64,000 bases of DNA from Aurantiacibacter aquimixticola (GCF_003605475.1 NZ_RAHX01000001.1:1612001-1676000), one strand, 5' to 3'; positions 35,732-43,161 are shown, counted from the first letter of the stretch. Made by a program: numbers and translations. Notes: generated from the sequence alone by a model not told the origin.

Positions 35732-36505
35732 ATGAAACGCAAGGATTATGACAGACTGATCGAGCCGCTCGAGCATGAGCTTGTGGCGATGGCGCGCTGG
35801 GCGCGGACGACGGGCGAGCGCATCTGCGTGCTGTTCGAAGGTCGCGATACGGCGGGCAAGGGTGGGACGATCAAGGCCATTTCCGGCCGTCTCAATCCGC
35901 GACAGTGCCGCGTGGTCGCGCTGCCCAAGCCGAGCGATGTCGAGCGCACGCAATGGTATTTCCAGCGCTATGTTCCGCACCTGCCAGCCGCAGGCGAAAT
36001 CGTGCTGTTCGACCGCAGCTGGTACAACCGCGCCGGTGTCGAGCGAGTCATGGGATTTGCCGATCAGCCTCAGGTCGAGAAGTTCCTGCGCGAGGCGCCT
36101 GCATTCGAGCGGCTCTTGATCGATGACGGCATCCGCCTGTTCAAATACTGGCTCTCCGCCGATCAGGCGCATCAGGAAGAACGCTTTGCCGAGCGGCTGG
36201 AAGATCCGCTCAAGCGCTGGAAGCTCTCGCCCATCGACGTCGCCAGCCGCACCAGGTTTGCCGAATATTCCGCCGCGCGCGAAGCGATGTTCGAAGCGAC
36301 GCATACCGACCATGCTCCCTGGACGGTGGTCGACTTCAACGATCAGAAGCACGGTCGCCTGACGCTGATCCGCAACCTGCTCGACCGCCTGCCGGACACC
36401 GATGTTCCGCCCGAACCGATCGCGTGGCCCGAACTGGATCACCCGCCGCTGGACGAGGAGTTCCGCCTCCTGCAACCCATCGCACCTTTCCCGCTGGAGG
36501 AGTGA
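35732..36505 (+). CDS. ppk2: Polyphosphate kinase 2 family protein
   Basis: A 257-aa PPK2-type enzyme that transfers phosphate between polyphosphate and nucleotides. The Walker A-like motif is VLFEGRDTAGKGGTIKAI near residues 33-50. The lid and Walker B-like region is EIVLFDRSWYNRAGVERVMGF near 88-108, followed by RWKLSPID. The length fits the single-domain class. Whether it prefers ADP, GDP or AMP cannot be decided by eye. Its stop overlaps the GTG of the nuclease-like gene by 4 bp. Confidence 0.92.
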   Translation: MKRKDYDRLIEPLEHELVAMARWARTTGERICVLFEGRDTAGKGGTIKAISGRLNPRQCRVVALPKPSDVERTQWYFQRYVPHLPAAGEIVLFDRSWYNRAGVERVMGFADQPQVEKFLREAPAFERLLIDDGIRLFKYWLSADQAHQEERFAERLEDPLKRWKLSPIDVASRTRFAEYSAAREAMFEATHTDHAPWTVVDFNDQKHGRLTLIRNLLDRLPDTDVPPEPIAWPELDHPPLDEEFRLLQPIAPFPLEE

Positions 36506-37026
36506 CGCTGGGCAGCATCCTGCATTTTCGCCGACCGAAGAGGTCGCGCGGTCGGGGTCGGCGGCGAGGATGGAACTGGCCTGCGATTGCAGCTGCCATT
36601 CTTCTCGCCATCTGGGCCGCGCAGCGCTTCGGTCTGGGCGACGGGACCTGGGACGAGGTCGCGCAATCCTTCCCGGTGTGCGCCGAGCAATGGCGCGATG
36701 CCGGTTGCGTGATCGACGGCGACACCATCGCCATCGGCGAGCGGCGCATCAGGCTTGTCGGCTATGACGCGCCCGAGCTCGACGGAGAGTGCGAGGCCGA
36801 ACGCACTGCCGCCGCGCGCGCCCGTACGGAGCTGGCCGAATGGCTCAGCAGCCGACCGTTCGAACTGGATGGCGGCGCCGATCCCCCGCGTGACCGATAC
36901 GGGCGCGAGTTGCGCAGCGTTCGCCGCGATGGCCGCGATGTGGCCGACCACATGATCGCCCGGGGACTTGCGCATCAGGACCGCTGGGGCTTCGCTTCCG
37001 ATTGGGGCGAGCAATCCTGGTGCTAG
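36502..37026 (+). CDS. Thermonuclease-family (SNase-like) protein, membrane-anchored
   Basis: A 174-aa protein with a basic N-terminus, one transmembrane helix (about 29-43, AIAAAILLAIWAAQ) and a staphylococcal-nuclease-like domain. The domain shows CVIDGDTIAIGERRIRLVGYDAPE near residues 67-91 and DRYGRELRSVRRDGRDVADHMIARGLA near 132-158, with the active-site Asp and Arg positions present. The start is a GTG overlapping the ppk2 stop (GTGA), since no in-frame ATG exists downstream before the domain. The nuclease likely acts outside the cytoplasm. Confidence 0.82.
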   Translation: MTLGSILHFRRPKRSRGRGRRRGWNWPAIAAAILLAIWAAQRFGLGDGTWDEVAQSFPVCAEQWRDAGCVIDGDTIAIGERRIRLVGYDAPELDGECEAERTAAARARTELAEWLSSRPFELDGGADPPRDRYGRELRSVRRDGRDVADHMIARGLAHQDRWGFASDWGEQSWC

Positions 37027-37655
37027 AGCGCGAAGGGGCGCTGGGCGAGGATCTCGGCCTCGCGATCGCGCGGACCGGTTAGCGCCAGCGCCGCGTCGCG
37101 ATCCGTCAGCAGCGCCTCGATATCCGCGCGGCACGCGAACAGGGCGAGCGTCAGCCAGCGGCCGACATGGTCGATCCCCTTTTCTTCTCCCGCCTGGCTC
37201 ATATCGGCGAGGTCGAGCCGGTCGATCACCGCATGGGCCGGCTGGAGATACTCCTCCGTCACCCATTGATTGGTCGCGATCCAGTGAGTCGGCAGCCCGT
37301 CCGTATCGAAGCACAGCGCCGCGATGTGGACCACCTTCGCCGCGCCTTCCTTCGCCGGGCCGGCCAGCGGCTCCAAGCCGTCGAACGCGCCGAGCGGCAG
37401 GAACAGGTGGAAGTGCCCGTGCTCGCCTTCACTACGCTCCTCCGGAGGATGCGCGTGGTAGAACCAGCGCGCCTTCGTGTCGGGGTCGATCGCATCGCCT
37501 TCGGGATAGTGCTCCCATTGGCGGTACTCGGCAGGATCGGCGGGCAGGACGCGCTCGATCAGCGCCCTGCCCTCCTCTGCCATCGACGCGCTGAGGTCTA
37601 CCAGCTCGGCGATGGCCGCGTCGCGGTTACTCGGCAGCGGCACAGCAGCCGGCAT
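37023..37655 (-). CDS. DUF6969-like conserved protein
   Basis: A 210-aa soluble protein with no signal peptide. Conserved-looking blocks are PAEYRQWEHYPEGDAIDPDTKARWFYHAHPPEERSEGEHGHFHLFL near residues 41-86 (many His, Asp and Trp) and HIAALCFDTDGLPTHWIATNQWVTEEYLQPAHAVIDRLDL near 109-148. This matches my memory of the DUF6969 family, but the number is not checked. The His-rich block could bind metal. It overlaps the 3' end of the Cys-rich lipoprotein gene by 29 bp on the same strand, so the two may be linked in function. Confidence 0.75.
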   Translation of the reverse strand: MPAAVPLPSNRDAAIAELVDLSASMAEEGRALIERVLPADPAEYRQWEHYPEGDAIDPDTKARWFYHAHPPEERSEGEHGHFHLFLPLGAFDGLEPLAGPAKEGAAKVVHIAALCFDTDGLPTHWIATNQWVTEEYLQPAHAVIDRLDLADMSQAGEEKGIDHVGRWLTLALFACRADIEALLTDRDAALALTGPRDREAEILAQRPFAL

Positions 37656-37848
37656 AGTCCCCGTCTTCGGCGGCAGCGCAGCAGCCGGTCTTGTCCTCGG
37701 CCGCGGCGCAGCATCCCGAGGCGTAGGCCGAGCACGAGCCGCTGGCGGCACAGCAGGCACGGCACGCACCGCAGGCGGCGAGCGCGGGTGCGGCGAGGGC
37801 GAGGCCGCCGGCGACCTTCAGGTATTTGGCGATGTTCTTGGCAGGCAT
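37627..37848 (-). CDS. Cys-rich lipoprotein-like peptide with CCAAAE repeats
   Basis: A 73-aa protein with a signal-like N-terminus (KYLKVAGGLALAAPALAAC, lipobox LAAC) and a mature part rich in cysteine: 11 Cys in about 50 residues. Three repeats of GCCAAAE(D) occupy the last third. The ATG at 37848 has GAGGAG 10 nt upstream. The gene overlaps the DUF6969-like gene downstream. The composition suggests metal binding, as in small metallothionein-like or copper-buffering proteins, but no known family is recognised and the role is inference. Confidence 0.72.
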   Translation of the reverse strand: MPAKNIAKYLKVAGGLALAAPALAACGACRACCAASGSCSAYASGCCAAAEDKTGCCAAAEDGDYAGCCAAAE

Positions 37849-37906
37849 GGGTACGTCTCCTCTAGCTAGGGTACCGCAGGGGCGTTCGCTCCGGCGGGGC
37901 AATCGG

Positions 37907-38146
37907 TTACTCCGCCGCCATGTCACCGCCTGCATCCTCGGCCATCTCGCCTTCCGGGACGGTGGTCATCTCGGTTTCGGGCAGGTCGACCGGGACCGCA
38001 TCGGGATCCTGCTCGCGCACCTGCAGCTCCGTATCCTCGCCAGCGGCCTCCACGCCGGCTTCGTAGTCCGTGTCCTCCTGCGCGCCGGAGCATGCGGCAA
38101 GCGCGAGGGCCAGCACGGCGGGGGCGATCAGCTTGGTGGCTTTCAT
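37907..38146 (-). CDS. Small acidic lipoprotein, hypothetical
   Basis: A 79-aa lipoprotein with signal peptide and lipobox LAAC (cysteine 19). The mature part is very acidic (EDTDYEAGVEAAGEDTELQVREQDPDA, ending GEMAEDAGGDMAAE) with no cysteine and probably disordered. The ATG at 38146 has AAGGAG 10 nt upstream. It is upstream of the Cys-rich gene on the same strand with 58 bp between them. No family is recognised. Confidence 0.7.
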   Translation of the reverse strand: MKATKLIAPAVLALALAACSGAQEDTDYEAGVEAAGEDTELQVREQDPDAVPVDLPETEMTTVPEGEMAEDAGGDMAAE

Positions 38147-38266
38147 GGGTCTGTCTCCTTCGGGTCGATGCTCCATGAATGCGCGCAGCACCCGCAGCGT
38201 TCCGCCTTTGCCAAGCGCGGCGAACCGCGATAGCCTGCCCAAAGACCACAGACAGGGGCGCGCATC

Positions 38267-38710
38267 ATGGCCGAGACGACACCACCACCACCGCAGGGCC
38301 AGGAGGCCAAGGGGGTCACGCTGATGCGCCCCGTCATCGTGGCGCTGCTCTACCTCCTCAATCTCGTGCTCGGCTTCTCAGCCATCGTCGGCCTCGTGCT
38401 CGCCTATGTCTGGCGGGCGGACGAGGACACGACCGCGTGGGAGCGCACGCACTACGTCTACCTCATCCGCACCTTCTGGATCGGGCTCATCGTCATGGTG
38501 GCCGCCGTCATCGTCCTGCTCTCTCTGGCGATCGGCATCGATGCGAGCTCGGACACGCGCGGAGCCGATGCCGGGATCACGATCGCCATGGTGCTGCTCG
38601 TCCTGTTCGCGCTCTTCATGCTGGCCTGGTATTGCATCCGCTGCATCCTCTCGCTGGTGAAGGCGGGGGAGCGGAGGCCCATGCCGAACCCGCGCACCTG
38701 GCTGTTCTGA
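38267..38710 (+). CDS. DUF4870-like membrane protein
   Basis: A 147-aa membrane protein with three hydrophobic helices (about residues 21-48, 65-91 and 103-131). The layout and the motif ALFMLAWYCIRCILSLVKAGERRPMPNPRTWLF at the C-terminus resemble DUF4870-type small membrane proteins common in this group. Its N-terminus is proline-rich (TTPPPPQGQ). The 206-bp repeat copy B starts 30 bp after its stop. The function is unknown. Confidence 0.8.
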   Translation: MAETTPPPPQGQEAKGVTLMRPVIVALLYLLNLVLGFSAIVGLVLAYVWRADEDTTAWERTHYVYLIRTFWIGLIVMVAAVIVLLSLAIGIDASSDTRGADAGITIAMVLLVLFALFMLAWYCIRCILSLVKAGERRPMPNPRTWLF

Positions 38711-38740
38711 CCGGCGAGCGGCGACGGCAGGGTGACAGCG

Positions 38741-38946
38741 GGGGTGTGACAGGTGGCACAGTGTCCTGGAGCAAAAACCGCAAACCGTAACCCTGGCCGG
38801 GCCAAACCGTGACCTTGCGCGCAAAAGCGTGACCTTGCGGCGGGAAAGTGTGACCTTTCGCCGCGAATGCGTGACCTTTTCCCACCGCCAAGTGGAACCC
38901 GCCGAGACGGCAAAGTGTCACCTTGCGAAGGCCGATCTGTCACCCT
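38741..38946. repeat. 206-bp dispersed element, copy B, with TGTGACC-like motifs at about 21-bp spacing
   Basis: This copy begins GGGGTGTGACAGGTGG and ends TGTCACCCT, matching copy A (25075-25280) in length and register. GTGACC-type motifs fall at offsets of about 68, 88, 109, 130, 151, 174 and 197, close to two helical turns apart. It lies between two plus-strand genes, whereas copy A lies between two minus-strand genes, so it is not tied to one gene orientation. Confidence 0.85.
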
Positions 38947-39049
38947 CTCGCTATGATCTGCAATGCTCATGAGACAGGAACTGCCACGGCGCGCACGATG
39001 TAGGAAAGCCCACTCGCCAGCGGCGGCCCGGCATGGCAGGATGCGCGCC

Positions 39050-39760
39050 ATGAGAAATCTTCCCGTCGCCATAGCCGCGCTCGCCCTTCCGCTGACATCC
39101 TGCACTACCACGCCCGAGCCCCTCACCCTGGTGCCCGAGCAGCAGGCCTTCTGGGATGCGCTCTCCAGCCATTGCGGCCCGAATGGTGAAGGTAGGGCCT
39201 ATGCGGGCACGCTGGTGAGCGAGGATGCGCGCGATGCGGACTGGGCGGGCAAGGCAATGGTGGCGCACTGGGCGGAGTGCTCGAGCGAGCGGATCGCCAT
39301 CGCCTTTCATGTCGAGGATGAACCCATACCGCCCTCAAGTAGCGAAGCGGTAGGGCGACAAGCATCCTGGAACAGAAGCCGCACCTGGCTGGTGAGCAAG
39401 GAATGGCAGACCGACGGCCATATCGGCGGCGAGACTTACGAACTGCGCCTCGACCACGATCACCGCCACGAGGATGGCGAGCGGGACGCGGTGACCGGCT
39501 ATGGCGGCATCGCCACATCGAAAGGCACGGCGCGCGGGCAAGACTTCCCCGTGCATGCAGACGCGCTCGCCGTGTTCGCGCGCGAGGGGCTGGACGCCTC
39601 CACCACCAATGTCTGGCGCATGGAAGTCGACCCGGCGAGCGACCCGAACGCGCGCTTCGCCTACCAGCTGACGCGCGAGAACGACCCTACGCGGTTGTTC
39701 CGCGTGGAATTCGACGCCAGCACGCCCGTCGCACCGCCGCCGCCTGCGTGGGGTTGGTGA
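39050..39760 (+). CDS. Lipoprotein, hypothetical
   Basis: A 236-aa lipoprotein (lipobox LTSC, cysteine 18). The mature domain has CGPNGEGRAYAGTLVSEDARDADWAGKAMVAHW near residues 40-74 and a histidine/aspartate-rich block LRLDHDHRHEDGERDAVTGYGG near 136-157. There is also FRVEFDAS near the end. The stretch SSSEAVGRQASWNRSR (about 95-111) looks unlike its surroundings and may be a small in-frame insertion. The ATG at 39050 has AGGA upstream. The function is unknown. Confidence 0.78.
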   Translation: MRNLPVAIAALALPLTSCTTTPEPLTLVPEQQAFWDALSSHCGPNGEGRAYAGTLVSEDARDADWAGKAMVAHWAECSSERIAIAFHVEDEPIPPSSSEAVGRQASWNRSRTWLVSKEWQTDGHIGGETYELRLDHDHRHEDGERDAVTGYGGIATSKGTARGQDFPVHADALAVFAREGLDASTTNVWRMEVDPASDPNARFAYQLTRENDPTRLFRVEFDASTPVAPPPPAWGW

Positions 39761-39804
39761 CACCCCCTTCGTCGTCCCGGCAAAGAAGCCTGACCTCTCA
39801 CCAT

Positions 39805-39915
39805 TCGTCATTCCCGCGAAGGCGAGGAGTCGATGACGAGCGCAGCACAATACAGATAGGGTCGGTCGACCTATATCGAGAAGGCAGCTGGATCCCCGCC
39901 CGCGCGGGTATGACG
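39805..39915. repeat. Dispersed palindromic intergenic repeat
   Basis: CGTCATTCCCGCGAAGGCG at the left and GGATCCCCGCCCGCGCGGG followed by TATGACG at the right form a long imperfect inverted repeat of the kind often scattered between genes in alphaproteobacteria. It lies downstream of the lipoprotein gene and contains no credible coding frame. Confidence 0.6.
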
Positions 39916-39944
39916 CGGAGGGAGCGGCGGCAGCCCAAACGCCA

Positions 39945-39972
39945 GCGGCCGCCCTTTTGACAGGGCGGCCGC
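39945..39972 (-). terminator. Hairpin downstream of the small Lys/Gln-rich gene
   Basis: GCGGCCGCCC (39945-39954) pairs perfectly with GGGCGGCCGC (39963-39972) over an 8-nt loop. There is no clear T run, so termination activity is uncertain, but the position 40 bp after the stop of gene 40012-40155 (minus) is right for a terminator. Confidence 0.5.
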
Positions 39973-40011
39973 CGAATAGCGCCGTTTCAGGCGCGGTGTG
40001 TCAGAGCGGGC

Positions 40012-40155
40012 TTACTTCTTGTGTTCGCCCTGCTGGCCACTCTTATGGTCGCCCTTCTGATCACGGCCCTTGCCCTTTTCGTCAGCCTGCGGGGGCTTCT
40101 GGCCACCCTGCTGCTGCTGCTTGTCGGCACCGGGTTTCTTTTCGTTATTGTCCAT
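40012..40155 (-). CDS. Small Lys/Gln/Gly-rich disordered protein
   Basis: A 47-aa hydrophilic protein (starts MDNNEKKPGADKQQQQGG, ends GQQGEHKK) that looks fully disordered. GAGGA lies 9 nt before the ATG and a perfect hairpin follows the stop, which supports it as a real gene despite its size. Similar short KGQ-rich stress-type peptides occur in Sphingomonadales. The function is unknown. Confidence 0.65.
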   Translation of the reverse strand: MDNNEKKPGADKQQQQGGQKPPQADEKGKGRDQKGDHKSGQQGEHKK

Positions 40156-40548
40156 GACAATTTCCTCGGGTTGCAGCGCGGAAAATACCGCCTGCACCCT
40201 ATCAACGGACGAGCGAGGACAATGGCCCGGACTTTGCGATGAGTGGAGTGGGTTGGGGCTGATTATGCGCTGGGTGGAGTGGAAGCGTTTGCGCGCCACC
40301 TTTAACCGCTCTCGCAAGCGGAGCGCAGTTCAGACGGTGCTGTCTGGTTTTCGGAAGAAGCGGGTGGTTCATCCGTCAAACGCGCATCGGCTGTCCGATG
40401 CGGTCCGACATCACGGGAGGCTGTCGCCGCCCGCCAGAGGGGCCCGGTCCACAGAGGTGAAGATAACGCGCGGCGGGCGGGTGGAAAGCAAAATCGGCAT
40501 GGTTTTCCCAAACGATTTGAGAGAACTGTCACTGTCTACCGCAATCAT
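40156..40548. other. Intergenic region without a recognised gene
   Basis: About 390 bp between the small disordered protein gene and the 57-aa membrane peptide gene. Base composition changes here from GC-rich core to the AT-richer inserted cassette on the right. No RNA gene, repeat or credible frame was identified. Confidence 0.5.
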
Positions 40549-40722
40549 TCAATCGTTCTTTTGATAATGGCGAGTGAGCAGCACGGCGATCGGTGAAGTA
40601 GCTTTGGGGTTCACAAATCTCTTACTTTCTCGTGGACAGCGAAAGGCCCAAATAATGCTCGGCAGTGAGCGAATAAATGCCACACCTAAAATCGCAATGG
40701 AAATGATTGCCGGATCAGTCAT
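40549..40722 (-). CDS. 57-aa membrane peptide overlapping the MerR-like gene
   Basis: A 57-aa open frame whose ATG lies inside the end of the MerR-like gene (8-bp overlap, ATGACTGA), pointing to translational coupling. The N-terminal half is hydrophobic (IISIAILGVAFIRSLPSIIW), suggesting a membrane helix, followed by a basic part (RCPRESKRF) and a second mildly hydrophobic piece. Codon use is AT-richer than the neighbours, like the MerR-like gene. No family is recognised. Confidence 0.6.
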   Translation of the reverse strand: MTDPAIISIAILGVAFIRSLPSIIWAFRCPRESKRFVNPKATSPIAVLLTRHYQKND

Positions 40723-41554
40723 TGGACTTTCGCGCCTTCATTTCCGCCAGACGTTTCATCAGCCTATCTGCGCGTTCGGGATTTGTCCTCAGTAATTCCG
40801 GAATTGCTCTCTTCGTTTGCTCAATTTTTATTTCGTGAAGATCGATATTCCAAACAGCACGAACTATCGTACCCATAGCCAAAAATATGCCGGTGTCTGC
40901 GTCGGGATGTCGCGAGAATTGCTCACCTGGCTCAGTTTGGCTCGAAATCTGCCAGCTACCATGCTGATCTTGCCACAAAAGCCACGATGGATTGGACCAG
41001 TCCAAACCTTCCATCGCGCTTTTGATTTCGCTGAACGCCTTGAGGCCCATAAATTGGTCCTCTTCGATTTTTCGCGCAAATTCGTAAATATCTTCCGCTA
41101 GATCAAATTCCGGTCGACCGGCTTCTAGGTCTTTTAATAGATCCTCCGGTTTATTTGCAAATAACTCCTTGTCGGTATCTGAGCTGACGTTCCAAAGTCG
41201 AACCTGTTTGCCTAACTCAAGATCGAGTAGGCTCTTCTTTGTTTCGACCGCAGCGAGGATACTATACGGCTGAAGATTGGTAGACAGACCAACCCTGACA
41301 CCAGTCTGTATGATGTCGGAAATAGCTTTTAACGCCGCGATATTTAAGCCGATGGCCTGAAGCTTGCCGAAGATCGCCGCAATTGTTGCCTGGATCGGAT
41401 GAAATTTTTTATGGCTGCCGCTTCCATGGCCGCCGCTCGAGGGAACCAAAATCTCATTCCGCAACCAAAAGGCGAGAGTGTGGGAGCTGACGCCACTTAT
41501 CTCAGCTATTTGACCTCTCGAAAGGAGGAGACTTCTCGACCAGACGTGCGACAT
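40715..41554 (-). CDS. MerR-like helix-turn-helix protein in an AT-rich cassette
   Basis: A 279-aa protein with an N-terminal MerR-type winged helix (about residues 10-75): SRGQIAEISGVSSHTLAFWLRNEILVP and HPIQATIAAIFGKLQAIGLN. The rest (about 80-279) is a helical, charged domain without recognised effector family and without the cysteines of metal-sensing MerR proteins. The gene is clearly AT-richer than its surroundings, which indicates recent transfer. It overlaps the 57-aa peptide gene downstream. Its regulon is unknown. Confidence 0.75.
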   Translation of the reverse strand: MSHVWSRSLLLSRGQIAEISGVSSHTLAFWLRNEILVPSSGGHGSGSHKKFHPIQATIAAIFGKLQAIGLNIAALKAISDIIQTGVRVGLSTNLQPYSILAAVETKKSLLDLELGKQVRLWNVSSDTDKELFANKPEDLLKDLEAGRPEFDLAEDIYEFARKIEEDQFMGLKAFSEIKSAMEGLDWSNPSWLLWQDQHGSWQISSQTEPGEQFSRHPDADTGIFLAMGTIVRAVWNIDLHEIKIEQTKRAIPELLRTNPERADRLMKRLAEMKARKSND

Positions 41555-41605
41555 ATCTTATGCTGATAAAAGCACATCGCACCTTTGTAAAGAACCATCG
41601 CGCTT

Positions 41606-42670
41606 TTACTCCGCCGCCACGCTCCCCGCGCCACCACTCTCCCCAAACATATCCGGACCCTCGTCCTCGGCCTCTTCCTCGTTCGCGGCCTTGGCGTTCT
41701 GGCGCTTGTCGAAGCTCGACCAGACGTCGTTCCAGTTGCCGGTCGTGGCGGCCTTGGAATATTCGGTGGCGCGGGTTTCGAAGAAGTTGGCGTGCTCCAC
41801 GCCGTTCAGCAGCGGGGTGAGCCAGGGCAGGGGGTGGTCTTCGACCATGTAGATGCTCGGCAGGCCCAGCTGGCTCAGGCGCCAGTCGGCGATGTAGCGG
41901 ATGTAGCGCTTGATTTCCTTCGCCGTCATGCCGGGCACGGGGCCCTGCTCGAAGGCGAGATCGATGAAGGCGTCTTCCAGCCGCACCGTCTTCTGGCACA
42001 TGTCCATGATGTCTTCCTTCACCGACTTGGTCAGGCAGTCGCGCTCCTGACAGAAGGCGTGGAAGAGGCGGGTGATGCCTTCGCAATGCAGGCTCTCGTC
42101 GCGCACGGACCAGCTGACGATCTGCCCCATGCCCTTCATCTTGTTGAAGCGCGGGAAGTTCATCAGCATGGCGAAGCTGGCGAAGAGCTGCAGCCCCTCT
42201 GTAAAGCCCCCGAACATCGCCAGCGTGCGGGCGATATCCTCGTCATTGTCGACGCCGAATTCCTGCAGGTAATCGTGCTTGTCCTTCATCTCCTCATATT
42301 CGAGGAACATGCCGTATTCGCTTTCGGGCATGCCGATCGTGTCGAGCAAATGGGAATAGGCGGCGATGTGCACCGTCTCCATGTTGGAGAAGGCGGCGAG
42401 CATCATCTTGACCTCGGTCGGCTTGAACACGCGGCCGTATTTTTCGTGGTAGCAATCCTGCACCTCGACATCGGCCTGGGTGAAGAAGCGGAAGATCTGC
42501 GTGAGCAGGTTGCGCTCGTGATCGGTGAGGTTCTGCGCCCAGTCGCGGCAGTCCTCGCCCAGCGGCACTTCCTCCGGCATCCAGTGGACCTGCTGCTGGC
42601 GTTTCCAGAACTCGTAGGCCCACGGATATTCAAAGGGCTTGTAGGTCTTGCGGGCTTCAAGGAGGGACAT
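41606..42670 (-). CDS. nrdB: Ribonucleotide-diphosphate reductase, beta subunit
   Basis: A 354-aa class I radical-generating subunit that supports dNTP synthesis with NrdA. Iron-ligand helices are visible: DVEVQDCYHEKYGR, MLAAFSNMETVHIAAYSHLL (E-x-x-H plus the radical tyrosine) and SVRDESLHCEGITRLFHAF (E-x-x-H). The C-terminal tail is acidic (NEEEAEDEGPDMFGESGGAG), consistent with binding to NrdA. No N-terminal ATP-cone is present. GGAG precedes the ATG. An upstream mini-ORF repeats the first seven residues, and the promoter carries a motif shared with nrdA. Confidence 0.95.
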   Translation of the reverse strand: MSLLEARKTYKPFEYPWAYEFWKRQQQVHWMPEEVPLGEDCRDWAQNLTDHERNLLTQIFRFFTQADVEVQDCYHEKYGRVFKPTEVKMMLAAFSNMETVHIAAYSHLLDTIGMPESEYGMFLEYEEMKDKHDYLQEFGVDNDEDIARTLAMFGGFTEGLQLFASFAMLMNFPRFNKMKGMGQIVSWSVRDESLHCEGITRLFHAFCQERDCLTKSVKEDIMDMCQKTVRLEDAFIDLAFEQGPVPGMTAKEIKRYIRYIADWRLSQLGLPSIYMVEDHPLPWLTPLLNGVEHANFFETRATEYSKAATTGNWNDVWSSFDKRQNAKAANEEEAEDEGPDMFGESGGAGSVAAE

Positions 42671-42712
42671 GCGAATTCTCCGGCAGGCGTGAAATCAATA
42701 TATGGTGGAGGA

Positions 42713-42745
42713 CTAGTCGGTTTGGCGGGCTTCCAACAGCGACAT
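42713..42745 (-). CDS. 10-aa upstream ORF repeating the NrdB N-terminus
   Basis: The frame MSLLEARQTD ends in a stop and lies in the nrdB leader, between the promoter motif and nrdB. Its first seven residues equal those of NrdB (MSLLEAR). It has its own GAGGA 8 nt upstream. It could be a leader peptide or the remnant of a small duplication of the gene start. The peptide itself is not known to be made. Confidence 0.5.
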   Translation of the reverse strand: MSLLEARQTD

Positions 42746-42770
42746 CTTGTGTTTCCTCTGGCTCGTGCGA

Positions 42771-42802
42771 ACAACCCATATAGAGAATCACGGGCGCGAT
42801 TC
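42771..42802 (-). promoter_or_regulatory. nrdB promoter motif with two GANTC sites
   Basis: On the minus strand the sequence reads GAATCGCG, 5 nt, TGATTC, then CTATATGGGTTGT. It matches the nrdA upstream region (47847-47874) at almost every position outside a 2-bp gap. Two GANTC sites are the recognition sequence of the CcrM methylase, through which GcrA times cell-cycle transcription in alphaproteobacteria. Start point and factor are not determined. Confidence 0.6.
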
Positions 42803-42942
42803 GATAGCAAGCATGGACTTTGGGTCGGGGATAAGCGGTGGATTGCCGTGCGTGCTTTGGGGCAGGTGCGCGGACCCTCGCGGAACGTGCGGGCGGTGCG
42901 GGTCGTTGATTGGGCGACACCACGCCAGAAACGGAGCCGATC

Positions 42943-43161
42943 ATGGCCGAATACGAACCCGACGACAGCCGCAAGGTCACGCACAGCAAGAAGCCCGACG
43001 CCAGCGGCCTTGTCGCCACCGGCGCGCGCGAGGACGAAGCGCGCAAGCGGGCCAAGGGCAAGCGCCCCGATCTCGAGGACAATCCCGATGCGGACCTTGT
43101 CGAACGTGCGATCGACGGCGGCACGCTGACGAGCGGCGGCAGGCTTTCTGATGACGGTTAA
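42943..43161 (+). CDS. Small charged protein, hypothetical
   Basis: A 72-aa very hydrophilic protein (MAEYEPDDSRKVTHSKKPDASGLV) with a run of alternating charges (REDEARKRAKGKRPDLEDNPDADLVERAIDGG). It is likely disordered. GGAG is 9 nt before the ATG at 42943. Its end overlaps the next small gene by 11 bp, so they may be one operon. No family is recognised. Confidence 0.6.
   Translation: MAEYEPDDSRKVTHSKKPDASGLVATGAREDEARKRAKGKRPDLEDNPDADLVERAIDGGTLTSGGRLSDDG

Noticed and set aside
38741..38946. CRISPR array interpretation of the 206-bp element
   Set aside because: Motifs are short and degenerate, there are no unique spacers of constant length between long identical repeats, and no cas genes are nearby.
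39335..39850. 171-codon minus-strand frame over the lipoprotein gene and the dispersed repeat
   Set aside because: Its N-terminal part is the translation of a palindromic intergenic repeat and the rest is antisense to a lipoprotein gene.
40302..40532. 76-codon minus-strand frame in the gap before the 57-aa peptide
   Set aside because: No ribosome binding site, domain or coherent composition.
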